64,000 nucleotides of DNA from an uncultured Flavobacteriales bacterium (lineage in GTDB: Bacteria > Bacteroidota > Bacteroidia > Flavobacteriales_G > Salibacteraceae), in NCBI GenBank assembly GCA_937899835.1, contig CALCCE010000304.1:1-64000 (forward strand), written 5' to 3'. Position 1 is the first letter of the stretch; each line of letters begins with the position of its first letter. Positions 56,260 to 64,000 of the stretch are shown piece by piece. The notes beneath the pieces are model-generated. The model worked only from the letters and a program-made list of their open reading frames with translations, had not been told where the DNA came from and did not search any database. Both the position numbers and the translations under genes were made by a program.

Positions 56260-57426
56260 ATGTCAGAAGGACTTAAATACGATGCTCGGGGCGTTTCAGC
56301 CGATAAGTCAGAAGTACACGAGGCCATCAAACACCTTGATAAAGGGGTTTTTCCCAATGCATTTTGCAAAATCTTACCGGACATAGCGGCAGGAGACGAC
56401 AGTTACTGCAACATCATGCACGCCGATACCGCGGGCACAAAAACCTCGCTGGCCTATTTGTATTGGAAAGAGACCGGCGACCTTTCTGTTTGGAAAGGCA
56501 TCGTTCAGGATGCTCTGGTAATGAACTTAGACGACTTGATCTGTGTAGGAGCAACCGACAACATTATCATGTCCTCCACTATTGGGCGCAACAAGCACCT
56601 CATTCCCGGAGAAGTAGTTTCTGCACTTATCAATGCCACTTCCGAGTTCATTAACGACATGCGCGAATGGGGCATTGGTATGTCGCTGGCGGGGGGAGAA
56701 ACCGCAGACGTTGGCGATATCGTGCGCACCCTCGATGTGGGCTTCACAGCTTTTGTGCGTATGCCTCGGGCAAAAGTGATCGACATGCAGGTGCAGCCGG
56801 GAGATGTGATTATTGGCCTTGCCTCTTTCGGACAATCGGCCTATGAATATGACTATAACGGGGGAATGGGCAGCAACGGCCTGACCTCTGCCCGGCACGA
56901 TGTGTTGGCCCACGACCTTGCTGCTAAATATCCTGAAAGCTTCGATCCTAACACCCCACGGGATTTGGTGTATGCCGGAGGCCGCAGCCTGACAGAAGCA
57001 GAAAAGACAACCGGTATTCCAGTAGGGAAACTCATTTTAAGCCCTACAAGAACTTATGCTCCGGTAATTGCCGCAATGCTCAAGGAGCACCGTGAGCGCA
57101 TTCATGGCATTGTGCATTGCAGTGGAGGAGCACAAACCAAGGTGATGAAGTTTGTACAGAACCGGCACATCATTAAAGATCAATTGTTTGGCATTCCCCC
57201 CCTTTTCCAGTTGATCCAAAACGAATCCAAAACCGATTGGAAAGAAATGTACCAGGTGTTCAACATGGGGCATCGAATGGAACTCTATGTACCCGCTGAA
57301 ATTGCAGAAGAGTTGATGGCCATTTCCAAGTCGCTGAGTGTAGACGCCCAAATTATCGGTAGGGTAGAGGAAGCCAGCGAAAACCGGCTCACCATTGAGA
57401 GTCCTTATGGCTCATTCATTTATTAA
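56260..57426 (+). CDS. purM: Phosphoribosylformylglycinamidine cyclo-ligase (AIR synthetase)
   Basis: ATP-dependent ring closure of FGAM to AIR in purine synthesis. The 388-residue protein has the PurM/AIRS signatures in a form typical of Bacteroidota: [55 protein letters not shown] and [18 protein letters not shown] in the C-terminal domain. Its start lies nine bases after the terminator of the previous gene. prfA begins 11 bases after its stop, so purM, prfA and pyrF are probably co-transcribed. Confidence 0.92.
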   Translation: MSEGLKYDARGVSADKSEVHEAIKHLDKGVFPNAFCKILPDIAAGDDSYCNIMHADTAGTKTSLAYLYWKETGDLSVWKGIVQDALVMNLDDLICVGATDNIIMSSTIGRNKHLIPGEVVSALINATSEFINDMREWGIGMSLAGGETADVGDIVRTLDVGFTAFVRMPRAKVIDMQVQPGDVIIGLASFGQSAYEYDYNGGMGSNGLTSARHDVLAHDLAAKYPESFDPNTPRDLVYAGGRSLTEAEKTTGIPVGKLILSPTRTYAPVIAAMLKEHRERIHGIVHCSGGAQTKVMKFVQNRHIIKDQLFGIPPLFQLIQNESKTDWKEMYQVFNMGHRMELYVPAEIAEELMAISKSLSVDAQIIGRVEEASENRLTIESPYGSFIY

Positions 57427-57437
57427 ACATTGCCGTT

Positions 57438-58520
57438 ATGATCCATCAACTGGAAGCCATTAAGGAGCGCTGGGGAGAGGTGAGTAAGCTCATCGTTGAT
57501 CCAGATGTCATTGCGGACATGAAACGCTATGTGAAGCTCAACAAAGAGTACAAAGACCTTGGAGCCATCGTAAAAGCGTATGAGGTGTATGCCAATGTGT
57601 TGGAAAACATCGACTCTTCTAAAGCCATGTTGGAAGAAGAGACGGATCCTGAATTCCGGGAAATGGCGCGGCAGGAACTGGATGAGTTGACTACCAAAAG
57701 GGAGACGCTCGAATCTGAGATTCGGATCATGTTGATTCCCAAAGATCCTGAAGACACTAAAAACGCAGTGATGGAAATTCGGGCCGGAACCGGAGGCGAT
57801 GAAGCCAGTATTTTTGCGGGCGACTTGTATCGGATGTATACCCGTTTTTGCGAAGGCCGCGGCTGGCGCACCGAATTGGTAGATTACACCGAAGGAACTT
57901 CAGGAGGCTATAAGGAAATCATTTTCAACGTAACCGGTGAAGACGTTTACGGAGTATTGAAATACGAAGCTGGTGTACACCGGGTCCAACGGGTACCACA
58001 AACGGAAACCCAAGGGCGTGTACATACTTCTGCGGCTACAGTGGCGGTTCTTCCCGAAGCCGACGAATTCGACATCGAATTGAAGGCCGAGGACATCAAG
58101 CGCGATGAGTTCTGTTCATCAGGACCAGGCGGGCAGTCGGTGAATACTACTTATTCTGCTATTCGGCTTACCCACCTGCCCACCGGGATTGTGGTGCAGT
58201 GCCAGGACCAAAAATCGAAGCTGAAAAACCTCGACAAAGCGATGGGGGTGCTTCGTTCACGGATTTATGAAATGGAGTTGGCCAAGCGCAATTCGGAAAT
58301 TGCTGCCAAACGGAAATCGATGGTCTCAAGTGGCGACCGCTCGGCAAAGATTCGCACTTACAACTATCCTCAAGGACGGGTAACCGATCACCGCATCAAC
58401 CTTACCCTTTATAACCTGGGTGCTATTATTGACGGTGATATCAATAAGATCATCGAAGAACTACAGCTGGTGGAGAATGCTGAAAAGCTCAAAGAGGGAA
58501 GCTTGTTGGCAGAAAATTAA
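57438..58520 (+). CDS. prfA: Peptide chain release factor 1
   Basis: Recognises UAA and UAG and triggers peptide release. The 360-residue protein has the peptidyl-transferase-centre motif GGQ at 231-233 ([18 protein letters not shown]), the Gln being the residue methylated by PrmC. The N-terminal helical domain and the codon-recognition domain ([40 protein letters not shown]) are standard. It is five bases upstream of pyrF and 11 bases after purM. Confidence 0.97.
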   Translation: MIHQLEAIKERWGEVSKLIVDPDVIADMKRYVKLNKEYKDLGAIVKAYEVYANVLENIDSSKAMLEEETDPEFREMARQELDELTTKRETLESEIRIMLIPKDPEDTKNAVMEIRAGTGGDEASIFAGDLYRMYTRFCEGRGWRTELVDYTEGTSGGYKEIIFNVTGEDVYGVLKYEAGVHRVQRVPQTETQGRVHTSAATVAVLPEADEFDIELKAEDIKRDEFCSSGPGGQSVNTTYSAIRLTHLPTGIVVQCQDQKSKLKNLDKAMGVLRSRIYEMELAKRNSEIAAKRKSMVSSGDRSAKIRTYNYPQGRVTDHRINLTLYNLGAIIDGDINKIIEELQLVENAEKLKEGSLLAEN

Positions 58521-58525
58521 GTGTG

Positions 58526-59347
58526 ATGAACCGTGAAGAACTTTTTTCCCGAATTCGGGAAAAGCAATCATTTTTGTGTGTAGGGCTGGATTCTGACATC
58601 CACCGTTTGCCCAGGCACCTGCTGAATAGTGAAGATCCAGTGTTTGAGTTTAATCGGCAAATTGTGGAGGCTACTGCAGATTTGTGTGTTTCCTACAAGC
58701 TCAACATCGCCTTTTACGAAAGCCAGGGAGCAAAAGGGTGGAAGAGCCTGGAACGCACGCTGGAAATCTTACCTCAAGACACTTTTATCATTGCTGATGC
58801 CAAACGGGGCGACATCGGGAACACTTCGCGGCTCTACGCCAGTGCCTTTTTCGAAAACCTTGATTTTGACTCTGTAACGGTGGCTCCCTACATGGGTGCC
58901 GATTCTGTTACTCCTTTTTTGGATTACGAGGGCAAATGGGTTATTCTTTTGGCCTTGACATCAAATCCAGGTTCCAACGACTTTCAACAATTGGAGTTGA
59001 AGGATGGAAGTCCGCTGTATCATTCAGTAATCCAGACCTCTGCCGGATGGGGAAGTCCGGATCAATTGATGTACGTGGTAGGAGCTACACGCGGAAGCGG
59101 TATTGGTGAGGTCCGCAATTTGGCGCCAGAACACTTCTTTTTGGTGCCGGGAGTAGGTGCCCAAGGCGGTAGCCTGGAAGAAGTGGCGCAATACGGATTT
59201 AATGACCATTGTGGTATTTTGGTGAATAGCTCCCGAGGAATCATTTTTGCCAGTGAAGGTGAAGACTTTGCCGAGGCGGCAAGGCAATCGGCCCAGCAAT
59301 TGCAACAGCAGATGAAGCAGCTTTTGCACGACCGCGGATTGGTGTAA
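58526..59347 (+). CDS. pyrF: Orotidine 5'-phosphate decarboxylase
   Basis: Decarboxylates OMP to UMP. The 273-residue protein is the longer PyrF form (type 2, found in Bacteroidota and Mycobacterium): [14 protein letters not shown], the catalytic Asp/Lys network in [20 protein letters not shown], and phosphate-binding [16 protein letters not shown] use the ATG at 58526; a GTG one codon earlier is equally in frame. Six bases after prfA. Confidence 0.95.
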   Translation: MNREELFSRIREKQSFLCVGLDSDIHRLPRHLLNSEDPVFEFNRQIVEATADLCVSYKLNIAFYESQGAKGWKSLERTLEILPQDTFIIADAKRGDIGNTSRLYASAFFENLDFDSVTVAPYMGADSVTPFLDYEGKWVILLALTSNPGSNDFQQLELKDGSPLYHSVIQTSAGWGSPDQLMYVVGATRGSGIGEVRNLAPEHFFLVPGVGAQGGSLEEVAQYGFNDHCGILVNSSRGIIFASEGEDFAEAARQSAQQLQQQMKQLLHDRGLV

Positions 59348-59404
59348 GCCAGTTCTCCCGGTAAAAGCCTACCTTTAGGTTCCCCCCCCGCATGCTGTTT
59401 ATTT

Positions 59405-60688
59405 ATGACGGAGGCCTTTCTGCAATATGTCTGGCGCTTCGGGCTATTTGATAATCGTCAACTGACCACATCGGCTGGTCGTACCATCGAAATCATTGCC
59501 CTGGGCGACTTGAATACCGATGCCGGACCCGATTTTTTCAATGCTCAAATCAGGCTTGGAGAAACACACTGGGTGGGTAATATCGAAATACACCTCAAAA
59601 GCAGCGATTGGGCGAAACATCGCCATCACCAGGATTCGGCCTACAACAACGTGATATTACACGTAGTGGAAACCTCTGACGGTGAAGCTAAAACTGAGAA
59701 TGGGAGAACGCTTCCCGAGGTGGCAATTGGTCAACGGATTCGCAAAGATGTTTTGTCCAATTACCGCAACATGCTCGAAAATGGCCAGTGGGTGGCTTGT
59801 CAGCCGCGGCTTCAGGAGGTGGAACCACTTTTGGTCAACACCTGGGTCACACGCATGGTAATTGAACGTTTGCAACGCAAATCGGCAATTATTGAGCGAC
59901 TGCTCGACCGTAATCAGCAAGACTGGGCGGAGGCGTTTTACCAAATCCTGGCGCGTAATTTTGGTTTCAAAACCAATGCTGAGCCATTTGAGCAGTTGGC
60001 CAGAAGCCTCCCATTCAAATACCTTGCCCGGCATCGAGATGACCCTTTCCAGTTGGAAGCCTTAATCTTTGGACAAGCCGGCATGTTATCTGGTGCGCCA
60101 AAAGATGATTATCAGCGCCAACTTCAAGGGGAGTACCATTACCTGCAACACAAATACGACTTGCGGCCCTTAGAAGTGAGGCAGTGGAAGTTTGCCCGTC
60201 TGCGCCCTTCTAATTTCCCTTCCGTTCGCCTTGCACAGTTTGCCCAACTCATTCATTTATGGGATGCCATGTTTTCCAAAGTGTTGGAAGCTCCAAGACT
60301 ATCGGATTTGGAAACGATATTCCAAATTAAAGCCGGAGCCTACTGGGACACGCACTATCATTTTGGACGTACCAGTCGAAAGCAAGTGAAACGTATCGGA
60401 AAGATGTCGGTTCACAACCTGTTCATCAATACTGTGGTTCCTTTTCTGTTCACCTATGGGCGTCATCGGGGGAAACCAAGCCTGGAAGAACGCGCCTTGG
60501 CGTGGTTGGAACTGTTGCCTTCGGAAAACAACACGATCGTGAGAGGGTGGCAAGATATTGGAGTAGGAGCGAGGTCCGCTTTCCGCTCTCAGGGCCTTCT
60601 GGAACTGAAAAGCAACTATTGCAATCGGAAAAATTGTGTAAATTGCAGCATCGGTAACCGTTTGCTCAAATCACCCCATGATCGATAG
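59405..60688 (+). CDS. DUF2851 protein
   Basis: A 427-residue member of DUF2851, a Bacteroidota-wide family of unknown function. Recognised from the N-terminal LQYVWRFGLFDNRQLTT, LGDLNTDAGPDFFNAQIRLG, VGNIEIHLKSSDWAKHRHH and the C-terminal cysteine cluster NYCNRKNCVNCSIGNRLL (three Cys), which may bind a metal. Its acidic and His residues in the N-terminal core resemble a nuclease or hydrolase site, but no activity is established. It overlaps the PspC gene by 11 bases. Confidence 0.85.
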   Translation: MTEAFLQYVWRFGLFDNRQLTTSAGRTIEIIALGDLNTDAGPDFFNAQIRLGETHWVGNIEIHLKSSDWAKHRHHQDSAYNNVILHVVETSDGEAKTENGRTLPEVAIGQRIRKDVLSNYRNMLENGQWVACQPRLQEVEPLLVNTWVTRMVIERLQRKSAIIERLLDRNQQDWAEAFYQILARNFGFKTNAEPFEQLARSLPFKYLARHRDDPFQLEALIFGQAGMLSGAPKDDYQRQLQGEYHYLQHKYDLRPLEVRQWKFARLRPSNFPSVRLAQFAQLIHLWDAMFSKVLEAPRLSDLETIFQIKAGAYWDTHYHFGRTSRKQVKRIGKMSVHNLFINTVVPFLFTYGRHRGKPSLEERALAWLELLPSENNTIVRGWQDIGVGARSAFRSQGLLELKSNYCNRKNCVNCSIGNRLLKSPHDR

Positions 60689-60899
60689 GATACAAGCCTT
60701 CTTCGAAAAGCAGGCCTTTGGCGTTTGCGGCTGGCTAGGTGATAAACTTGGCATCAAGACTTCGCGCATACGCCTTTATTTTATCTACTTATCGTTCATT
60801 ACACTTGGCTCGCCCCTGATCCTTTATCTGATACTCGCTTTTTTGCTGGAACACAAAGATCTTTTCAAGCGGAAACGCAAAACCTTCTGGGAGCTATAA
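60678..60899 (+). CDS. PspC-domain protein
   Basis: A 73-residue membrane protein of the PspC family: amphipathic N-terminal segment (FEKQAFGVCGWLGDKLGIKT), one or two hydrophobic helices (LYFIYLSFITLGSPLILYLI) and a basic tail. PspC sits in the inner membrane in envelope-stress responses in enterobacteria; here it is a solitary small version of unproven role. It overlaps the end of DUF2851 by 11 bases and precedes the potassium channel gene by nine. Confidence 0.85.
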   Translation: MIDRIQAFFEKQAFGVCGWLGDKLGIKTSRIRLYFIYLSFITLGSPLILYLILAFLLEHKDLFKRKRKTFWEL

Positions 60900-60908
60900 C
60901 CGGCCTAC

Positions 60909-61937
60909 GTGTTATTTAATCTCAAATACTTTAAGGAAATCTACATTGCCTTAGGCTTGTTGCTAGGGGTAATCTTGATGGGGTCTATCGGCTTTGTGCT
61001 GGTAGAAGACTATACCTTCGATCAGGCCTTTTACATGACCGTAATTACCGTTTCTACGGTGGGGTTTGGAGAGGTTTTTGGCGAAATGTCTTCCCTTGGG
61101 CGGGTTTTCACCTGCTTTATGATAATTGTCAGTTTTGGTATTTTCGCCTATGCCGCTACTTCGATAACGCGCTATCTGGTTACCGGACAGTACCGCTACT
61201 ATTTCAGAGACTATAAAGTGAATCAGGAAATCAAAAAATTGCAAAACCACGTCATCGTATGTGGTTATGGGAGGAACGGAAAACAAGCGATCAAAACCCT
61301 GGAAGCCCACGGTATGCCATTTATCGTGATGGAAGACCGAGAGGAGATCATTGAAGAGCTACGCAGAGAATCTTCCAAAATTCCATACATCATGGGGGAT
61401 GCAACGCTGGAAGAAAACGTAGTTCTGGCAGGGGTGATGCGGGCCAAGGCCATCATTACTACCCTTCCCAAAGACAGTGATAACCTATTTGTAGTGCTCA
61501 CGGCGCGTGAGTTGAACAAAAAGATCACCATCATTAGTCGGGCATCACAAGACAATTCGGACAAAAAGTTGAGAATTGCCGGAGCCAACAATGTCATTAT
61601 GCCCGATAAAGTGGGTGGAGCTCAAATGGCTTCTTTGGTGGTTACACCAGATGTAGTAGAGTTTATCGATCACCTGTTTGTGCAAGGTCCTGGAAAAATC
61701 AACCTGGAAGAGATCACATTTCGCAACATTCCTTCAGAAATGCAGTACAAGACCTTTCGGGAGCTGGAATCCAAGTACCGGACTGGGGCCAGTTTGGTAG
61801 GGTGTAAGTTGCCGAATGGAGAAATCATCGTCAACCCAACAAAAGACCTCGAACTGGTACCCGACTCAAAGCTATTTGTATTGGGTACAACGGAACAAAT
61901 CCAACGCCTGAACCAAATTCTGTTAGGTCTGAACTAA
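60909..61937 (+). CDS. Potassium channel with RCK/TrkA domains
   Basis: A 342-residue two-helix channel with a cytoplasmic regulator. Selectivity filter TVGFG at about 50-54 within ITVSTVGFGEVFG, flanked by a pore helix and two membrane helices. The TrkA-N (Rossmann) domain follows (HVIVCGYGRNGKQAI, nucleotide-binding Gly-rich loop; YIMGDATLEENVVLAGV), then a TrkA-C domain (KFVLG-like VLGTTEQIQRLN at the end). It resembles MthK/Kch-type channels gated by Ca2+ or nucleotides; the ligand is unknown. The start is GTG at 60909. It overlaps the next gene by one base. Confidence 0.92.
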   Translation: MLFNLKYFKEIYIALGLLLGVILMGSIGFVLVEDYTFDQAFYMTVITVSTVGFGEVFGEMSSLGRVFTCFMIIVSFGIFAYAATSITRYLVTGQYRYYFRDYKVNQEIKKLQNHVIVCGYGRNGKQAIKTLEAHGMPFIVMEDREEIIEELRRESSKIPYIMGDATLEENVVLAGVMRAKAIITTLPKDSDNLFVVLTARELNKKITIISRASQDNSDKKLRIAGANNVIMPDKVGGAQMASLVVTPDVVEFIDHLFVQGPGKINLEEITFRNIPSEMQYKTFRELESKYRTGASLVGCKLPNGEIIVNPTKDLELVPDSKLFVLGTTEQIQRLNQILLGLN

Positions 61938-62872
61938 TGGCAAACGAAGCATCCACCACCAAAATATTGATTACCGGAGCCAATGGAATGCTGGGCCAAA
62001 AATTGGTCTATGCGGGGCTTCAAGATCCCAATCTCGATATCATAGCTACCGGGAGATGTCCCAACCGATTGGTGCAAACTCAAGGGTATACTTACCTGGA
62101 AATGAGCATTACCGATAGTGAGCGAGTACATGCGGTTTTTCAAGAGCATCGCCCGGATGTGGTGATCAACTGTGCCGCAATCACTCAGGTTGATTACGCG
62201 GAAGAAAATCCGTCAGAGTGCTGGCGGGTGAACGTAGATGCTGTAAAAATCCTTCTGAAAGCCACTGCAGCAGTAAGTGGAAAGTTTATTCAGGTATCTA
62301 CCGACTTTGTGTTTGATGGCACGCAAGAGCCTTACCGGGAAACCAGTGTGGTTAATCCCGTCAATTATTACGGTAAATCCAAGGCGGAGGCAGAAAAACT
62401 GGTTCGCAAATCGGGCTTAGCGTTTGGCATCGTTCGAACGATCTTAGTATACGGGGTAACCGACCACCTGAGTCGGTCCAACGCTGTGTTGTGGGCCATT
62501 CGTTCGCTTCGGGAAGGGAAGGCCATTCGAGTAGTGGAAGATCAGTTCCGAACCCCCACCTTAGTGGAAGATTTGGCCGCAGGAATCTTAGCAATTGTTC
62601 GGCGGAACAAAAAGGGTACTTTTCATATTGCTGGCAAAGACCGTATGAGCATTCATCAACTGGTTATAGCCGTGAGCGAAGCGTTTGGTTTAACCAACGA
62701 TGCTGTAACACCAGTAGCCACCGCCAGTCTCAACGAACCCGCTCGCAGACCACCATGCACCAGCTTCGATTTGTCGAAGGCGAAAGAGCACCTCGACTTT
62801 GAGCCCCGTAGTTTTTCGGAAGGGCTACAATTGGTAGCCCAACAATTGGAAAAAATAACGGCTCAGCCTTAA
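61937..62872 (+). CDS. SDR-family reductase, dTDP-4-dehydrorhamnose reductase-like (RmlD)
   Basis: A 311-residue extended short-chain dehydrogenase. NAD(P)-binding GANGMLGQKL, the Ser/Thr of QVSTDFVFDGTQEPYRET, and active-site Tyr-x3-Lys in YYGKSKAEAEKLV. The RmlD signature region (FVFDGTQEPY) supports a role in nucleotide-deoxysugar synthesis, but the rest of an rml cluster is not adjacent, so other SDR activities are possible. Its ATG overlaps the channel stop (TAATG), so translation is coupled to a functionally unrelated gene. Confidence 0.88.
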   Translation: MANEASTTKILITGANGMLGQKLVYAGLQDPNLDIIATGRCPNRLVQTQGYTYLEMSITDSERVHAVFQEHRPDVVINCAAITQVDYAEENPSECWRVNVDAVKILLKATAAVSGKFIQVSTDFVFDGTQEPYRETSVVNPVNYYGKSKAEAEKLVRKSGLAFGIVRTILVYGVTDHLSRSNAVLWAIRSLREGKAIRVVEDQFRTPTLVEDLAAGILAIVRRNKKGTFHIAGKDRMSIHQLVIAVSEAFGLTNDAVTPVATASLNEPARRPPCTSFDLSKAKEHLDFEPRSFSEGLQLVAQQLEKITAQP

Positions 62873-62921
62873 GCCTTAGCTAATTTTTCTATCTTGGTTG
62901 CCTCTACCAAGGCATTTCCTG

Positions 62922-64000
62922 ATGAATAGATTTGTTGTAGCCATTTTACTTGGCCTGTTACCTGTTTTTTCTTTTGCTCAAGATGCCGCTGACAGCCTTG
63001 CACAAGTAAATGAACCGGTCAAAGAAGCGACCATTGACGATAAGATCAATGCCATCTTTCAGCCGGTAACCGATGCTGTAAATACTGTCATTTTCTTCAA
63101 TGCCTTTAAGTACAATGGCTCCGGAGTGCCCTTCGTATTGGTGTGGCTGATCGTAGGAGCACTGTTTTTCACTGTTTTCATGCGTTTCGTCAATGTCATG
63201 GCTTTCAAGCACGCCATTGATGTAGTTCGAGGCAAATTCGATAATCCGAATGACGAAGGTGAGGTATCCCACTTCCAAGCACTTACGGCGGCCCTATCCG
63301 GCACGGTAGGAGTAGGAAATATAGCAGGTGTTGCGGTAGCCGTTTCATTGGGTGGTCCCGGAGCTACATTTTGGATGATTCTGGCCGGTTTATTTGGTAT
63401 GTCCTCCAAGTTTGTGGAATGTACGCTCGGACTGAAATATCGGAAAACCAATCCTGATGGTTCCGTCTCTGGTGGCCCGATGTACTATTTAAGTCGCGGG
63501 CTGGCGCAAATGAACATGGGCGGCCTGGGAAAAGTACTTGGAGCATTGTTCGCAGTGGCCTGTATTGGTGGGTCTTTTGGTGGAGGCAACATGGTTCAAA
63601 TCAATTCTGCTACTTCACAGTTAGTGAGCGTAATGGGCGGAGAAGGTAGCTTTTTGGATGGCCGTGGATGGATTTTCGGAATCCTGATGGCTGTAATTGT
63701 TGGCTTCATCATCATTGGCGGAATCAAAAGCATTGTAAAAGTAACCGACAAAGTAGTCCCCTTTATGGTAGGCATCTATATTTTAGGTGCTCTTGTGGTC
63801 ATTTTTGGAAATATTACTGAAGTACCTGGTGCCTTCGCAGCTATTTTTAAAGGAGCCTTTGCTCCAGAAGCCATGTACGGTGGCTTAGTGGGAGTATTGA
63901 TTTTGGGATTCAAACGGGCAGCATTCTCCAACGAAGCCGGAATTGGATCGGCTTCTATTGCACACTCGGCCGCTAAAACCGATGAGCCGATAAGTGAGGG
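62922..64000 (+). CDS. Sodium:alanine symporter family (AGCS) protein, 3' truncated by window
   Basis: An open frame from ATG 62922 that runs off the right edge (359 complete codons seen). An N-terminal signal-like segment ([20 protein letters not shown]) and a short linker precede the transporter domain; the extra leader is a feature of many Bacteroidota AGCS proteins. Family signatures include [20 protein letters not shown] (the P-x-G and sodium-site region), [16 protein letters not shown] and [11 protein letters not shown], and [17 protein letters not shown] near the visible end. It would co-import Na+ with alanine or glycine. Confidence 0.93.
   Translation, partial: MNRFVVAILLGLLPVFSFAQDAADSLAQVNEPVKEATIDDKINAIFQPVTDAVNTVIFFNAFKYNGSGVPFVLVWLIVGALFFTVFMRFVNVMAFKHAIDVVRGKFDNPNDEGEVSHFQALTAALSGTVGVGNIAGVAVAVSLGGPGATFWMILAGLFGMSSKFVECTLGLKYRKTNPDGSVSGGPMYYLSRGLAQMNMGGLGKVLGALFAVACIGGSFGGGNMVQINSATSQLVSVMGGEGSFLDGRGWIFGILMAVIVGFIIIGGIKSIVKVTDKVVPFMVGIYILGALVVIFGNITEVPGAFAAIFKGAFAPEAMYGGLVGVLILGFKRAAFSNEAGIGSASIAHSAAKTDEPISE

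Overview
The window is a gene-dense chromosomal segment from a member of the phylum Bacteroidota. The evidence is consistent across the window: type IX secretion (T9SS) sorting domains on secreted proteases and on a very large adhesin-like protein, a TonB-dependent receptor with an N-terminal carboxypeptidase-regulatory-like domain, a fused SecDF, a type III glutamine synthetase, DUF5606, DUF2851 and DUF6438 proteins, a PorE-like OmpA-family protein, and the Bacteroidota promoter -7 box TAnnTTTG upstream of many genes. MqnA points to menaquinone synthesis by the futalosine route, which argues against most Flavobacteriaceae. I cannot place the organism more finely. I saw no rRNA, tRNA, CRISPR array, insertion sequence or prophage.

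Layout. 1-1704: the tail of an unidentified gene, then a NarL-type two-component system. 1982-5120: a membrane-protein cluster with a small winged-helix regulator and a sterol-desaturase-like enzyme, in which three start codons carry related palindromic sites. 5181-9920: a DinB-like protein, a glycosyltransferase, purB, an EI24-like membrane protein and mqnA. 9995-14334 (minus strand): a DUF6438 lipoprotein, yidC and pyrG. 14453-19232: a TonB-dependent receptor, holA and amn, plus a small stand-alone HsdR_N nuclease-like protein. 19323-25032: two tandem subtilisin-like T9SS proteases, the second interrupted by two in-frame stop codons. 25112-28423: DUF5606, an M3 peptidase and murB. 28609-32122: a formyltransferase, two glycosyltransferases and a methyltransferase, probably for surface glycan synthesis. 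32127-40001: ftsE, a 1051-residue TPR protein, an outer-membrane barrel protein and gyrB.

40128-45398 (minus strand): an ECF sigma factor translationally coupled to a membrane-anchored PKD / gliding-motility C-terminal protein, next to a 1050-residue SprB-repeat, Ig-like and PKD protein with a T9SS type B signal. 45697-53705: mdh, secDF, tatA, a Na/Ca exchanger and type III glutamine synthetase. 54112-62872: a PorE-like protein, then housekeeping genes (purM, prfA, pyrF), DUF2851, PspC, a potassium channel with an RCK domain and an RmlD-like reductase. 62922-end: an AGCS sodium:amino-acid symporter cut by the window edge.

Protein export is a recurring theme: YidC, SecDF and TatA move proteins into or across the inner membrane, T9SS-type cargo is present (two proteases and the adhesin), and the PorE-like protein could link the secretion machinery to peptidoglycan. 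The most unusual points are the doubly stop-interrupted protease, the putative anti-sigma protein carrying a T9SS-like C-terminal domain, and the shared palindrome in the 1.9-5.1 kb cluster.
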